Assembly (NCBI RefSeq): GCF_000012365.1
Contig: NC_007650.1
Span: 1,488,001 to 1,552,000, forward strand
From: Burkholderia thailandensis E264
GTDB taxonomy: Bacteria; Pseudomonadota; Gammaproteobacteria; Burkholderiales; Burkholderiaceae
Length of the DNA: 64,000 bases
Direction of reading: 5' to 3'
Positions 26,117-37,275 of this stretch are shown here, in pieces. Both the position numbers and the translations under genes were made by a program. How positions within the stretch are numbered: position 1 is the first letter of the stretch; every line of letters starts with the position of its first letter. A model generated the notes under the pieces. The model made no database searches, was not told where the DNA came from, and saw nothing but the letters and a program-made list of their open reading frames with translations.

Positions 26117-26899
26117 TCATTCGCCGGGATCGAGCAGCGACAATTCATCGACGAAGCGCACGGCGAACGATCCGGTGCCGCGCGCATCCGCCGCGCGCTC
26201 GGCGGCAATCGCATAGATCGCGTGCGCCGCCGCCGCCGCGGCGAGCGCCGCGCCGCGTTGCGCGAGCAGCGCCGCGATCAGCGCGCCGAGCGCGCATCCG
26301 GCGCCCGTCACGCGCGTCAGGCGCGCGTCGCCGCCCGCGATCGCGAGCGTGTCGATGCCGTCCGTCACGTAGTCGATCGGGCCACTCACCGCGACGACGG
26401 CGCCGCTGCGCCGTGCGAGATCGCCGATGTACGCGAGCGCGCTGTCCGAGCTCGCGGTCGTGTCGACGCCCTTGCCGGCCGCCGTGCCGCCCGCGAGCGC
26501 GATCAGTTCGCTCGCGTTGCCGCGGATCACGGACGGCCTGAACGCGAGCAGTTCCTGCACGATCGCGTCGTACTCGGGCGCACCGGCACCGGTCGCGACC
26601 GGATCGAGCACCCAGCGCGTGCCGGTTTCCGACGCTGCGCGCGCGGCCGTGCGCAGCGTATCGGCGCCGCTGCTCATCAGCGCGGCCGTGTTGATCCACA
26701 GCGCGCCCGCGCCGGCGCCGAATCGCGCGGGCCAGTCGGCCGCGGCGCCGATCGCGGGCGCCGCGCCGACGGCGAGCAGCACGTTCGCGCTCAGGTTCGC
26801 GGCGACGTAGTTCGTGAGTCCATAGACGAACGGCGCCGCGCGTTTGACGGCGGCCAGTTCTTCGCGAACGGACCGCGTGTTCCAGTTGATCGATTCCAT
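26117..26899 (-). CDS. thiM: Hydroxyethylthiazole kinase ThiM
   Basis: ThiM phosphorylates 4-methyl-5-(2-hydroxyethyl)thiazole for thiamine salvage, in the cytoplasm. This 260-aa protein has the expected ribokinase-like motifs: FVYGLTNYVAANLSANVLLA at the substrate loop, GNASELIALAGG, and the anion-hole/catalytic motif VTGAGCALGALI. AGGAG precedes the ATG at 26899 at good spacing. No thiE or thiD gene is next to it, and no TPP riboswitch could be recognised upstream. It converges with the FmdE-like gene. Confidence 0.92.
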   Translation of the reverse strand: MESINWNTRSVREELAAVKRAAPFVYGLTNYVAANLSANVLLAVGAAPAIGAAADWPARFGAGAGALWINTAALMSSGADTLRTAARAASETGTRWVLDPVATGAGAPEYDAIVQELLAFRPSVIRGNASELIALAGGTAAGKGVDTTASSDSALAYIGDLARRSGAVVAVSGPIDYVTDGIDTLAIAGGDARLTRVTGAGCALGALIAALLAQRGAALAAAAAAHAIYAIAAERAADARGTGSFAVRFVDELSLLDPGE

Positions 26900-27170
26900 G
26901 TCGTCACTCCTTGTCGCGTTCGGGCTTGCCGCGTGCTCGCACGAACGTGCGCTCGACAGCGCGCGTTCGCGTATCGCCCGCCGAATTCCGCCGGCGATTG
27001 CGGGGCGATTGCGGGAAAAGGGCGCTGCGGCACTGTAAACGCTACGGCGCGCGCGCGCATCGATCGCCGTCAAGCCATCGGGCGTTTTCGCCTGATGACG
27101 ATGCGCGGCCGCGCGAACCGGCGGCCCGAGCGATCGCCCGCACGCATCGCCGCTCGCGGCGACACCGGCG

Positions 27171-29896
<2,726 letters not shown>

Positions 29897-29990
29897 CGCA
29901 TGCGGTTCGCCGCGCATGGCGATGCGGACATGCGGCTTCGCGCCGCGCAACCGCCGCCCATCCCCGATTTGACCGACAAGGAGACGCAAC

Positions 29991-30431
29991 ATGACTTCGA
30001 TTCCCGCCGCCGTGCATCCGTCCGTGCGGCAGTCGCTCGAACGCTGGCACGCGATGGTCGCCGCGCGCGACATGAGCTCGCTTGCCGACATCGCCGATCC
30101 GAACGCGGTGTTCCGTTCGCCGATCGCGCATTCCGCGTACGCGGGCGCGGCCGCGCTCACGCTCGCGATCGGCACGGTCGTCAACGTGTTCGAGAATTTC
30201 ACCTATCACCGCCAGCTCGCGACCGACGACGGCCTGAGCGTCGTGCTGGAATTCAGCGCACGGGTTGGCGACAAGCGGTTGAAGGGCATCGACCTGATCC
30301 GCTTCGACGAGGCCGGCAAGATCGTCGAGTTCGAGGTGATGGTGCGGCCGGCGAGCGGCCTGCAGGCGCTTGGCGCGGAAATGGGCGCGCGCATCGGCGC
30401 GCGCCTGCCCGAGTTTAAATCGAATGTGTGA
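29991..30431 (+). CDS. NTF2-like / SnoaL-like small protein
   Basis: This 146-aa protein has a predicted cone-shaped NTF2-like fold: an N-terminal helix pair (VRQSLERWHAMVAARDM) followed by strands such as SVVLEFSARVGDKRLKGIDL and KIVEFEVMVRPASGL. Such proteins bind or isomerise small hydrophobic molecules. A good AAGGAG ribosome site precedes the ATG. Placement behind the dienoyl-CoA reductase suggests a shared substrate or pathway, which is inference. Confidence 0.75.
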   Translation: MTSIPAAVHPSVRQSLERWHAMVAARDMSSLADIADPNAVFRSPIAHSAYAGAAALTLAIGTVVNVFENFTYHRQLATDDGLSVVLEFSARVGDKRLKGIDLIRFDEAGKIVEFEVMVRPASGLQALGAEMGARIGARLPEFKSNV

Positions 30432-30832
30432 ACGACGAGCGAATAAAAATAGAAATAGAGATTTTCGATTAATAAAACACGAATAGCGTCTTCAGGCTAA
30501 ATATTACGATTGCATTGCTCTAAACTCCGAAACAGGCCGCGCGTTCGTTGTGCCACGCACGCGTGACCGATCCCTTTTGCCGACGATTCGCGAACGAAAC
30601 CGCGAATCGTTTTATTTGGAATGCGCGGCGGCCGTGTTTCACGGCGCGGCGGAACACCGATATTCCGATCGGACTCCGGCGAGCGGGTGCGCCACGCGCA
30701 CCGCTCGGCGTCGTTGCGCATGCCGGCATGCAGTGATCGATCAAACAGTGGAGGGGACTGTTTCGACCGCGCGCTCGTTTAACGCGCGGCGAAATCATAT
30801 AGGCGGCCAGAAAAATGCCAATCGGAGGCCAG
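30432..30832. other. AT-rich intergenic region upstream of the LuxR-type regulator
   Basis: 401 bp without a supported gene. The first 90 bp are strikingly AT-rich for this genome, and a TGATCGATCA palindrome lies near 30734-30743. The composition suggests promoter DNA or a transfer boundary on the left of the azapteridine-type cluster. Confidence 0.5.
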
Positions 30833-31621
30833 ATGACCTGTTTCGTTGACCCGTTGAAGTTGATTTTCGATCATTATCCCGGCCTTTGGGGCTGCCAGGA
30901 CAGCGAGTCACGTTTCATTCACGTCAATGATGCATTCGCGAAAGTGGTCGGCGTGCGCGATCCGCGCGAACTCGAAGACAGATCCGCATTCGATCTGCCA
31001 TGCGGATCGTCGAATTGCGCAGCGCAATTCCAGGCGCAGGATCGCGAGGTTCGCGAAACCGGCCGGGCGATCAAGGTGCTCGACATCCATCCCTACGCGT
31101 CGGGCGTCTGGATGGCCTTCGTCTTCACGAAGATCCCGCTCGTCGACCGCAACGACGAGATCGTCGGCACGATTTTCCATGCGACGGAGCTGTCGCAGAT
31201 CGACATGATCACGCTCGGCCGCGTGATCGGCGATTCGTACGCGGGCAAGCGGACCGGCGGGCCCGTCGAGCAAGGCTCGTACCGGATCGATTCGCCGAGG
31301 GACGCGCTCGAGCTGACCGAGCGCGAGCGGCAGGTGCTGTTCTTCCTCGCGCGCAACAAGACGGCGAAGGACATCGCGAACATTCTCGGGCTGTCGGCGC
31401 GCACGATCGAGCAATACATGGAAAACCTGCGCTGCAAGTTCTCCGCGTCGAGCAAGAACGAATTGATCGATCTCGCGGCGGGGGCCGGCTATTGCAACCG
31501 GATTCCGCAATCGCTGTTGCGCAACCAGCTATCGGTTGTGCTCGAGCGCGGCGAGCCGCAGAGGCACGGCGACGCGCGCGAGGCCGCGCGCGTGCCGCCG
31601 GCGGTCGTCGCGATGCTCTAG
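30833..31621 (+). CDS. PAS-LuxR transcriptional regulator, candidate cluster activator (ToxJ-like)
   Basis: This 262-aa regulator has a PAS-like sensor domain at about residues 5-125 (FDHYPGLWGCQDSESRFIH) and a LuxR/FixJ helix-turn-helix at residues 161-215 (LTERERQVLFFLARNKTAKD). I prefer ATG 30833, preceded by GGAGG; an ATG at 30815 is possible. No receiver domain is present. It faces the reverse-strand azapteridine-type genes across a heptamer repeat. Toxoflavin clusters in B. glumae use a LuxR-type activator, ToxJ, so a similar job is inferred. Confidence 0.82.
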   Translation: MTCFVDPLKLIFDHYPGLWGCQDSESRFIHVNDAFAKVVGVRDPRELEDRSAFDLPCGSSNCAAQFQAQDREVRETGRAIKVLDIHPYASGVWMAFVFTKIPLVDRNDEIVGTIFHATELSQIDMITLGRVIGDSYAGKRTGGPVEQGSYRIDSPRDALELTERERQVLFFLARNKTAKDIANILGLSARTIEQYMENLRCKFSASSKNELIDLAAGAGYCNRIPQSLLRNQLSVVLERGEPQRHGDAREAARVPPAVVAML

Positions 31622-31650
31622 CGGGCTGTCGGAGGCCGTTCGAACGCGCC

Positions 31651-31713
31651 GCCATCCGCCATCCGCCATCCGCCATCCGCCATCCGCCATCCGCCATCCG
31701 CCATCCGCCATCC
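31651..31713. repeat. 7-bp tandem repeat (GCCATCC) x8 plus one variant copy
   Basis: Eight perfect copies of GCCATCC (31651-31706) and one GTCATCC copy (31707-31713), in the 239-bp gap where the LuxR-type gene and the reverse-strand cluster converge. Non-coding. The 7-bp period would shift any frame. Confidence 0.95.
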
Positions 31714-31860
31714 GTCATCCGAAATGGGCCGCGCCTTCTTCATCGCCATCCGCGGCTCCGCGCCCTGGGGAGCGCGGCGGGGCGCGGGCGCGGCGGATTG
31801 CGCGCGTCGAGCCGCCGACGATGCGCGGCATCGACGGCCCCGATCGTCGTTCAACAGGCG

Positions 31861-33279
31861 CTAGCCGAGCGCGCCGCTCGCGGTGCGCTCGGACGGCGCG
31901 TCGTCGCGCCGCTGCGCGTCGGGTGTCGGCGTCCACGCGGCGGGCGCGATCGCCAGCAGCCGTTTCAGCGCGTCCACGACCGCCTCCGCCGGCAAGCCGC
32001 TCGGCTGTGCGCCATCGTGGCCGAGCCTCGGCATGATGTGCTGCACGCCGTCGTACTGCCAGCGGCACGCGTGCGGTTCGGCCGCGCGCAGCGCGCGCGC
32101 GAGGATCGACAGGTCGCGCCGCGGCCGGGGCGCGGCGGATACGCGTTCGACCCAGCCCTCGTAGCGCTGATGCACGACGACGTCGCCGTGCGCGACGATC
32201 GCGAGCGTCGACAGCGGCGTGCGATTGTGGAAACCGATCGGCGACAAGCCGAAATAGCGCCGCGCCGCGCCTGCGCGCAGCGCCGGCGCGGCAGGCAGAC
32301 GAAACACGGCGAGGTCGAGCGCGGGGTGCTGCTCGAGCGCGGCGTCCGGATGGTCGAGCAACGCTTCGGTCTCGGCGTGGTGGCGATCGGCGTCGCGCCA
32401 CAGCGCCTCGGGCGGCGACGGCGCGTCGAGCAGGTCGCGCAGCGCGGGCAGCAGCGCACGAAAGCGCCGCGCGATGCGCGCGCTCTCGTCGTGCAGCGCG
32501 CCGATCTCGCGCGACGTGCGCGCGGCGACGGCGTCCAGCGCGAACGCGAGCCGCCGCGCCGCATCCGAGCGGCCGCGCGCGAAATCGCCGAAGCGCGCGA
32601 GCTCGACGAGCCGCGCCTGGTGGCGCAACGCATGGTCGGGCGCGATGAGGCCGTACACCGACGCGAGCCCGTCGAGATCGAAGTGATCGGTCGTCACGTG
32701 GCGCACGTCGGGATCGTCGGCCCGCTCGGCCACGAAGCGCAGCACGCTCTCGGTCGACAGGTTCGCCTTGTAGCGCGCGGGCGTGCGGTTCGCCGGCCAG
32801 TGCGACAGCGTGAGCCGCGTTGCCGCGTTGTGCGTGGCGTCCGCCGAGATGTTCGGCACGTCGCGCGCGTGCTCGAACGGCACGAACGCGAGCCGGTCGC
32901 CAGGCGAAAGGCGGACGGTTTGCATGGGCGATCGCGGCGCGGCCGGCGACGGCGGCCGCGCGGATTCGCCGGCGTGCGCGAGCGCGGCGGCCAGGCGGGT
33001 GGCGTCGGTCTCGGCATCGCGCGGCACGAGTTCGCCGTGGCCGCCGAAGTCGTAATGCAGCGTGCCGAGGTTGCGGCGGCGCAGGTCGTGCGGATCGCCG
33101 TCGCGCGTGAACGCGCCGTCGCCCGCGATCAGGTTTTGCAGGTCGATGAACTGGTTCTCGCGCATCGCCACGACGCGGCCCGCGAGCAGCCGCAGCTCAA
33201 AGCCGGCGAGCCGGGCCGCGACGTCGTCGTCGAACTGCACGGCGTGATCGCCGTCATGGAGGGGAAGCAGGGTCGTCAT
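31861..33279 (-). CDS. DUF6687-like protein with DHH-like motif, azapteridine-type cluster
   Basis: This 472-aa protein is the last gene of the reverse-strand cluster. Residues from about 120 resemble the DUF6687 group and contain VTTDHFDLDGLASVYGL, which recalls the metal-binding DHH motif of phosphoesterases (Asp-His-x-Asp-x-Asp). The first 115 residues form a separate module joined by a Pro/Ala-rich linker. I do not recognise this module. No signal peptide or membrane segment is seen. It begins 18 bp after the DUF2165 gene and is probably cotranscribed. A hydrolase acting on a pathway intermediate or a self-protection role is speculation; the family assignment is from memory. Confidence 0.6.
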   Translation of the reverse strand: MTTLLPLHDGDHAVQFDDDVAARLAGFELRLLAGRVVAMRENQFIDLQNLIAGDGAFTRDGDPHDLRRRNLGTLHYDFGGHGELVPRDAETDATRLAAALAHAGESARPPSPAAPRSPMQTVRLSPGDRLAFVPFEHARDVPNISADATHNAATRLTLSHWPANRTPARYKANLSTESVLRFVAERADDPDVRHVTTDHFDLDGLASVYGLIAPDHALRHQARLVELARFGDFARGRSDAARRLAFALDAVAARTSREIGALHDESARIARRFRALLPALRDLLDAPSPPEALWRDADRHHAETEALLDHPDAALEQHPALDLAVFRLPAAPALRAGAARRYFGLSPIGFHNRTPLSTLAIVAHGDVVVHQRYEGWVERVSAAPRPRRDLSILARALRAAEPHACRWQYDGVQHIMPRLGHDGAQPSGLPAEAVVDALKRLLAIAPAAWTPTPDAQRRDDAPSERTASGALG

Positions 33280-33297
33280 CGCGGGGATTCCGTCAGA

Positions 33298-33798
33298 TCA
33301 GGTTGTCGTATCGAAGTGGAACAGCAGATAGGCGGCGATCGACCAGACGACGAGCGCGATGTGCGTCAGTTGCAGGCCTTCCTGGCGTATCCAGTAGCCG
33401 TACCACAGCCCGCCGAGCAGCAGCACGAGCGCGCACGCGGCGAAGCCGGCCGCGCCGGCGTCGAGCCACGGCAGCGCGGCCGCGTGCGGCGGCGCCGTCG
33501 CGAGCAGCAGCCGCACGCCGCCCCACATCGCGATCGCGGTGAACGCCTGCAGCAGCACGATGATCGCGAGCGCGGCGCGGTGCAGCGCGCGAGACGCCGT
33601 CGCGCGGCGCAGCAGCGGCGTATCGACGGGCGGGTCCTGCTTGAGCAGCGCCATGCTCATCGTGCGGCCGACGGTGCTCGTCGTCGCGGCGAATGTCTGT
33701 ACGTTGTTGATCGTGACGATCGTCGCCCAGCCGGCGATCGCGACGGCGTGCAGGGTCTTGAACAGATCGATGCCGGTCAGCGGGGCCATCATACTCAT
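33298..33798 (-). CDS. DUF2165-like small membrane protein
   Basis: This 166-aa inner-membrane protein has four hydrophobic helices. The second half, including GGLWYGYWIRQEGLQLTHIA, matches the DUF2165 pattern. The start at 33798 has GAGAGGA upstream; the longer frame to 34032 overlaps the exporter gene and is spurious. It lies between the MFS exporter and the DHH-like gene in the cluster. A role in export or membrane tolerance is guessed from position only. Confidence 0.72.
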   Translation of the reverse strand: MSMMAPLTGIDLFKTLHAVAIAGWATIVTINNVQTFAATTSTVGRTMSMALLKQDPPVDTPLLRRATASRALHRAALAIIVLLQAFTAIAMWGGVRLLLATAPPHAAALPWLDAGAAGFAACALVLLLGGLWYGYWIRQEGLQLTHIALVVWSIAAYLLFHFDTTT

Positions 33799-33862
33799 CG
33801 TGCGTGTCCTCTCTCGCGGGGCGGCCGGACGATGCGCGCCCCATTCGATGCGTGCGCGGCGC

Positions 33863-35266
33863 TCATCGCACCCGCACGCGGCGCGCGACGACCGCGGCAA
33901 GCACGGGCGCCGCCGCGAACACCGCGAACAGCCACGCGGCCGCATGCTGCGCGCCGGCAAGGCCGCCCGGCGCGGAGAAGCCGGCGAGGTTCGCGACGAG
34001 ACCCGCGAGCGCGGAGCCGATCGCGGTCGCATAGAGCTGAACGGTCGTGATCGATGTCGACGCGAGATCTTCCTGGCCCGCCGGCGCGTTCGTCAGCACC
34101 TGCGTGAGCAGATGCGGCCAGCCGACGCCGATGCCGACGCCCACCGCCGCGAGCGCCGCGCACAGCGCGGCGAGGCCTGGGCCGCCGGCGAGCAGGTGCT
34201 GCGGCGGCACGACGAGCGCGAGCGCGACGAGCGCGATCACGACGACGAGCGGCCCGCCGCGCACGAGCGCCCGCGCGGCCGCCCCGCTGCGCCCGGAGCT
34301 GAACAGCGAGCCGACGGTCCAGCCCGCGGCCATCAGCGCGGTCAGGTAGCCGGCGAGAAGCGGCGGGTAGCCGTGGATGATCTGCAGGAAGTACGGCACG
34401 AAGATCTCGGTCGTCATCCCGATCACGAGCAGGCTCATGCACGCGTAGATCGCGCCGAGCGGCGCGCGCACGTCGTATGCGCCCGTCGGCAGCAGCCGGC
34501 GCGCCGCGCCGCGCTCGAAGCGCGCGATCAGCAGCGCGATCGCGAGGCCCGCGGCGACGCCCGCGACGTTCGCGACGATCTCCTTGGACAGGCTCGCGAC
34601 CGACACGACGAGCACCGACGCCGCGAGCAGCAGGATCTTGCCGATCGCGGGCCGCGCGGCCCGCGCGCCCGACGCTTCACGCGCGGGCAACTGGACGATC
34701 ACGATCAGCGCGAGCACCGCGGCGACGGGCACGAGCGCGACGAACGCGAGCCGCCACGTGCCCGATTGCGCGAACACGCCGCCGATCGCGGGCCCGCACA
34801 GCGTCGCGACGCCCCACATGCCGGAGACCATCGCCATCGCGCGCGACCACAGCCGCTCGTCGAACACGATGCGGATCAGCGCGTAGCTGAGCGCGAACAG
34901 GATGCCGCCGCCGAAGCCTTGCGCGGCCCGGCCGACGAGCATCCACGGCATGTCCCGCGCGAGCGCGCACGCGAGCGTGCCCGCGCAGAACACGACGAGC
35001 GCGACGAGATACGCGGCGCGCGGCCCGAACCGGCTCAGCACGTTCGCGGACAGCGGCGCGCCGACGATCGAGGCGGCCATGAACAGCGTGGTGTTCCATG
35101 CGTAATACTCGAGCCCGCCGATGTCGCGCACGACCGAAGGCAGGATCGTCGTCGCGATGTAGATGTTGATCGCATGCAGCGCGACCCCGCCTGCGAGCGC
35201 GATCGAGCGCAAGCCGTTGCGGCCGGATAGCAGCTCTCCCCACGAAGGGGCGGTGATGGAACTCAT
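33863..35266 (-). CDS. MFS drug/metabolite exporter (DHA2-like)
   Basis: This 467-aa protein has about 14 hydrophobic segments of the major facilitator type. The conserved NVLSRFGPRAAYLVA loop corresponds to motif A, and GPAIGGVFAQSGTWRLAF matches motif C of drug:H+ antiporters. The ATG at 35266 has GAGG upstream. Its position inside the azapteridine-type cluster makes it a likely exporter of the product, additional to the RND pump upstream. Toxoflavin clusters such as that of B. glumae rely on an RND system, so the extra MFS gene is noteworthy. Confidence 0.85.
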   Translation of the reverse strand: MSSITAPSWGELLSGRNGLRSIALAGGVALHAINIYIATTILPSVVRDIGGLEYYAWNTTLFMAASIVGAPLSANVLSRFGPRAAYLVALVVFCAGTLACALARDMPWMLVGRAAQGFGGGILFALSYALIRIVFDERLWSRAMAMVSGMWGVATLCGPAIGGVFAQSGTWRLAFVALVPVAAVLALIVIVQLPAREASGARAARPAIGKILLLAASVLVVSVASLSKEIVANVAGVAAGLAIALLIARFERGAARRLLPTGAYDVRAPLGAIYACMSLLVIGMTTEIFVPYFLQIIHGYPPLLAGYLTALMAAGWTVGSLFSSGRSGAAARALVRGGPLVVVIALVALALVVPPQHLLAGGPGLAALCAALAAVGVGIGVGWPHLLTQVLTNAPAGQEDLASTSITTVQLYATAIGSALAGLVANLAGFSAPGGLAGAQHAAAWLFAVFAAAPVLAAVVARRVRVR

Positions 35267-35297
35267 GGACTACCTCGTCGGTTGCGGGTTGGGTTCG

Positions 35298-36161
35298 TCA
35301 GGATGGCGACAGATGCTGCGAGATCAATTGCGGATTGCTCTCGAGCATCTCGATCTCCGGGGAATAGACTTCGATCTCGAGCCCGTCGGGGTCCTGGAAG
35401 TAGACCGCGGTGCGCACGCGGTCGGGGCCCGCGTGAAAGCCGGGCGCCGGGCCGTTGCCCTTGACGATCCGGATGTCTCCGTCCGCCTCGACGAGCGCGG
35501 CGATCGTCTTCACGCCGTCCGGGCCCGCGCGCACGCCGAAGTGATAGCCGGGCGGGTAGGCGACGGCGTCCGCCTGCTCGATGAAGAAATCGAAGCCGTT
35601 GAGCTCCATTACAACCTTCTTCGGACCGAGGTTGTAGCAGTACGACGCTCCGAAGATTCGGCGGTAGAAGTCGACCGATCGCTCGAGATCGCGCGCGAGG
35701 ATGTTGATGTGATTCACGCGCAGCTCGCGCGGGCGGCCTTGCTCGGGTGCGTCGCGCAGCCGCCGCCACATCTTGATGCATGCGGTGAAGGTGGCGAAGC
35801 CCGCGAGCCAGTCGCGCACGAGGTCGGCCGATGCGTCGGCCGCCTTCAGCGACAGCGCGAGCGGATAGCAGAACGCGCCCGGATGGGCTTCGCGCCAGAT
35901 CGCGGGCGCTTCGCCTTCGTTGCCGGCCGCATCGATGCGGATCTGCGCGGCGGCGGCCCAGCCGGGCACGCCGGCGCGCCCGGCGCCCGCGGCGGCCGAC
36001 GCCGAGCGCGACAGCACGAACACGCCGTCGGGCGCCGGGCCGTCGGCCTGCGGCGCGCGCAGCCGGTAGCCGGCCGCCGTGCATTGCGCGGACAGCGTGC
36101 GCGTGAGCCGCTCCGCGTCGGCGGGGGCGGCGTCGAGATTGATCAGTTCGAAAACGAGCAT
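35298..36161 (-). CDS. VOC (glyoxalase/dioxygenase-fold) protein of the azapteridine-type cluster
   Basis: This 287-aa protein has a C-terminal VOC domain from about residue 150: VNHINILARDLERSVDFYRR contains a metal-ligand His, and DPDGLEIEVYSPE holds the usual ligand Glu. The N-terminal half is less typical, with a helix-rich segment around FTACIKMWRR. VOC proteins can be dioxygenases, lyases, or binding proteins that sequester antibiotics, and TflA-type enzymes that degrade toxoflavin belong to this superfamily. It starts 2 bp after the methyltransferase gene, so it is clearly in the operon. Whether it builds or detoxifies the product cannot be decided here. Confidence 0.78.
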   Translation of the reverse strand: MLVFELINLDAAPADAERLTRTLSAQCTAAGYRLRAPQADGPAPDGVFVLSRSASAAAGAGRAGVPGWAAAAQIRIDAAGNEGEAPAIWREAHPGAFCYPLALSLKAADASADLVRDWLAGFATFTACIKMWRRLRDAPEQGRPRELRVNHINILARDLERSVDFYRRIFGASYCYNLGPKKVVMELNGFDFFIEQADAVAYPPGYHFGVRAGPDGVKTIAALVEADGDIRIVKGNGPAPGFHAGPDRVRTAVYFQDPDGLEIEVYSPEIEMLESNPQLISQHLSPS

Positions 36162-36163
36162 GG

Positions 36164-37216
36164 TTAGACCTCGCCGGAGGAACGTTGACCGATGAGCAGC
36201 GTGTAGCGGCCGATCGACCGCTCGCCGACGGCGAGGCCGGCGTCGCGCACGACACCTGCGATCCACGGCGTCGGGTGCAGCTCGCCGTGATTCGTGTTCA
36301 CCATCATGTGCAGCGAGAAATCGGCGGACAGCGCGGGCGTCACGCGGTCGTCGTTCATCGTCATCGTGAGGATCAGCAGCGCGCCGCCCGGCTTCACGAG
36401 GCCGGCCGCGTGGCCGATGACCTCGCGCGCCTCGCGCGCGTCGAAGTAGTGCAGGCAATCGTTGAGCATCACGACATCGGCCGCGCCGCCCTCGAAATTG
36501 CGCGCGTCGAGCAGGTTCTTCTCGAAGAACTCGACGCGGCCGCCCAAGTCGTGCGCGTGGATCGTCTTGCGCGCGGCGTCGCGGGTCGTCGGCAGATCCC
36601 AGATCTGGCCCGTCAATTGCGGATGGCGGCGCAGCACCTGCGCGAGATACGTGCCGTGGCCGCCCGCGAGATCGATCACCGTGCGCGCGCGCGCGAACAC
36701 GCCGAGCTCGCTCACGACGTCGACCATCGGCTGGCTCAGGCGCACCATCGCGTCGTTGAACGCGTCGCGCGCGCGCGTGTCGTGCGCGAAGCGGCTTTCC
36801 TGCTGGAACGCGAGCGGCTTTTCGCTGCGCAGGATTTCCCCGAGGCGCGGCCAGTTGTCCCATTGCAGATACTGGTGCTCGACGATCGGGCCGATGTAGT
36901 CGGCGCTCGTCGTCGTCAGATAGCGCTCGGTCAGCGCGGTGTTGCGGAACGCGTCGCCTTCCTTCGTCAACAGCCCGAGCGCGGCGAGCGCATGCAGCAG
37001 GATCGCCGCCTTGCCCTCGACCATGCCGAAGCTCGCGGCGACCTCGGCCGGCGTGCGGCCCGTCTGCGTGAGGTCGAACAGCTTGTCGGCGACGGCGTAA
37101 TGCAGGATCGCCGATTGCCGGTATTGATCGGACAGCTTCACCAGATCGACGACCGAAGTCAGTGCCGCCTTGTCTTCGGTCGACTCGTAGATGGTCTCGA
37201 CTGCGGATGCGTTCAT
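36164..37216 (-). CDS. SAM-dependent methyltransferase (O-methyltransferase type), second in cluster
   Basis: This 350-aa protein resembles small-molecule O-methyltransferases: a winged-helix dimerisation domain at residues 20-100 (SAILHYAVADKLFDL, RTPAEVAASFG) and a catalytic Rossmann domain with the AdoMet loop VIDLAGGHGTYLAQVL. GAGGACC upstream supports ATG 37216. It differs in family from the 236-aa ToxA-like enzyme encoded in the same operon, so the pathway has two methyltransferases. The substrate may be a ring nitrogen or oxygen of an azapteridine, which is inference. Confidence 0.86.
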   Translation of the reverse strand: MNASAVETIYESTEDKAALTSVVDLVKLSDQYRQSAILHYAVADKLFDLTQTGRTPAEVAASFGMVEGKAAILLHALAALGLLTKEGDAFRNTALTERYLTTTSADYIGPIVEHQYLQWDNWPRLGEILRSEKPLAFQQESRFAHDTRARDAFNDAMVRLSQPMVDVVSELGVFARARTVIDLAGGHGTYLAQVLRRHPQLTGQIWDLPTTRDAARKTIHAHDLGGRVEFFEKNLLDARNFEGGAADVVMLNDCLHYFDAREAREVIGHAAGLVKPGGALLILTMTMNDDRVTPALSADFSLHMMVNTNHGELHPTPWIAGVVRDAGLAVGERSIGRYTLLIGQRSSGEV

Positions 37217-37275
37217 TGAGGTCCTCGTTCGATGTGGTCCTGAAATAAAGCGGTGCGCGGCGATGCGCCGCGCGG

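Noticed and set aside
27060..27073. Possible ANR box TCGAT-CGCC-GTCAA near thiM
   Set aside because: Only 8 of 10 matches with a broken TTG, 160 bp from thiM and close to the padR end; too weak.
31651..31713. CRISPR-like array
   Set aside because: Direct 7-bp repeats without spacers; a simple tandem repeat.
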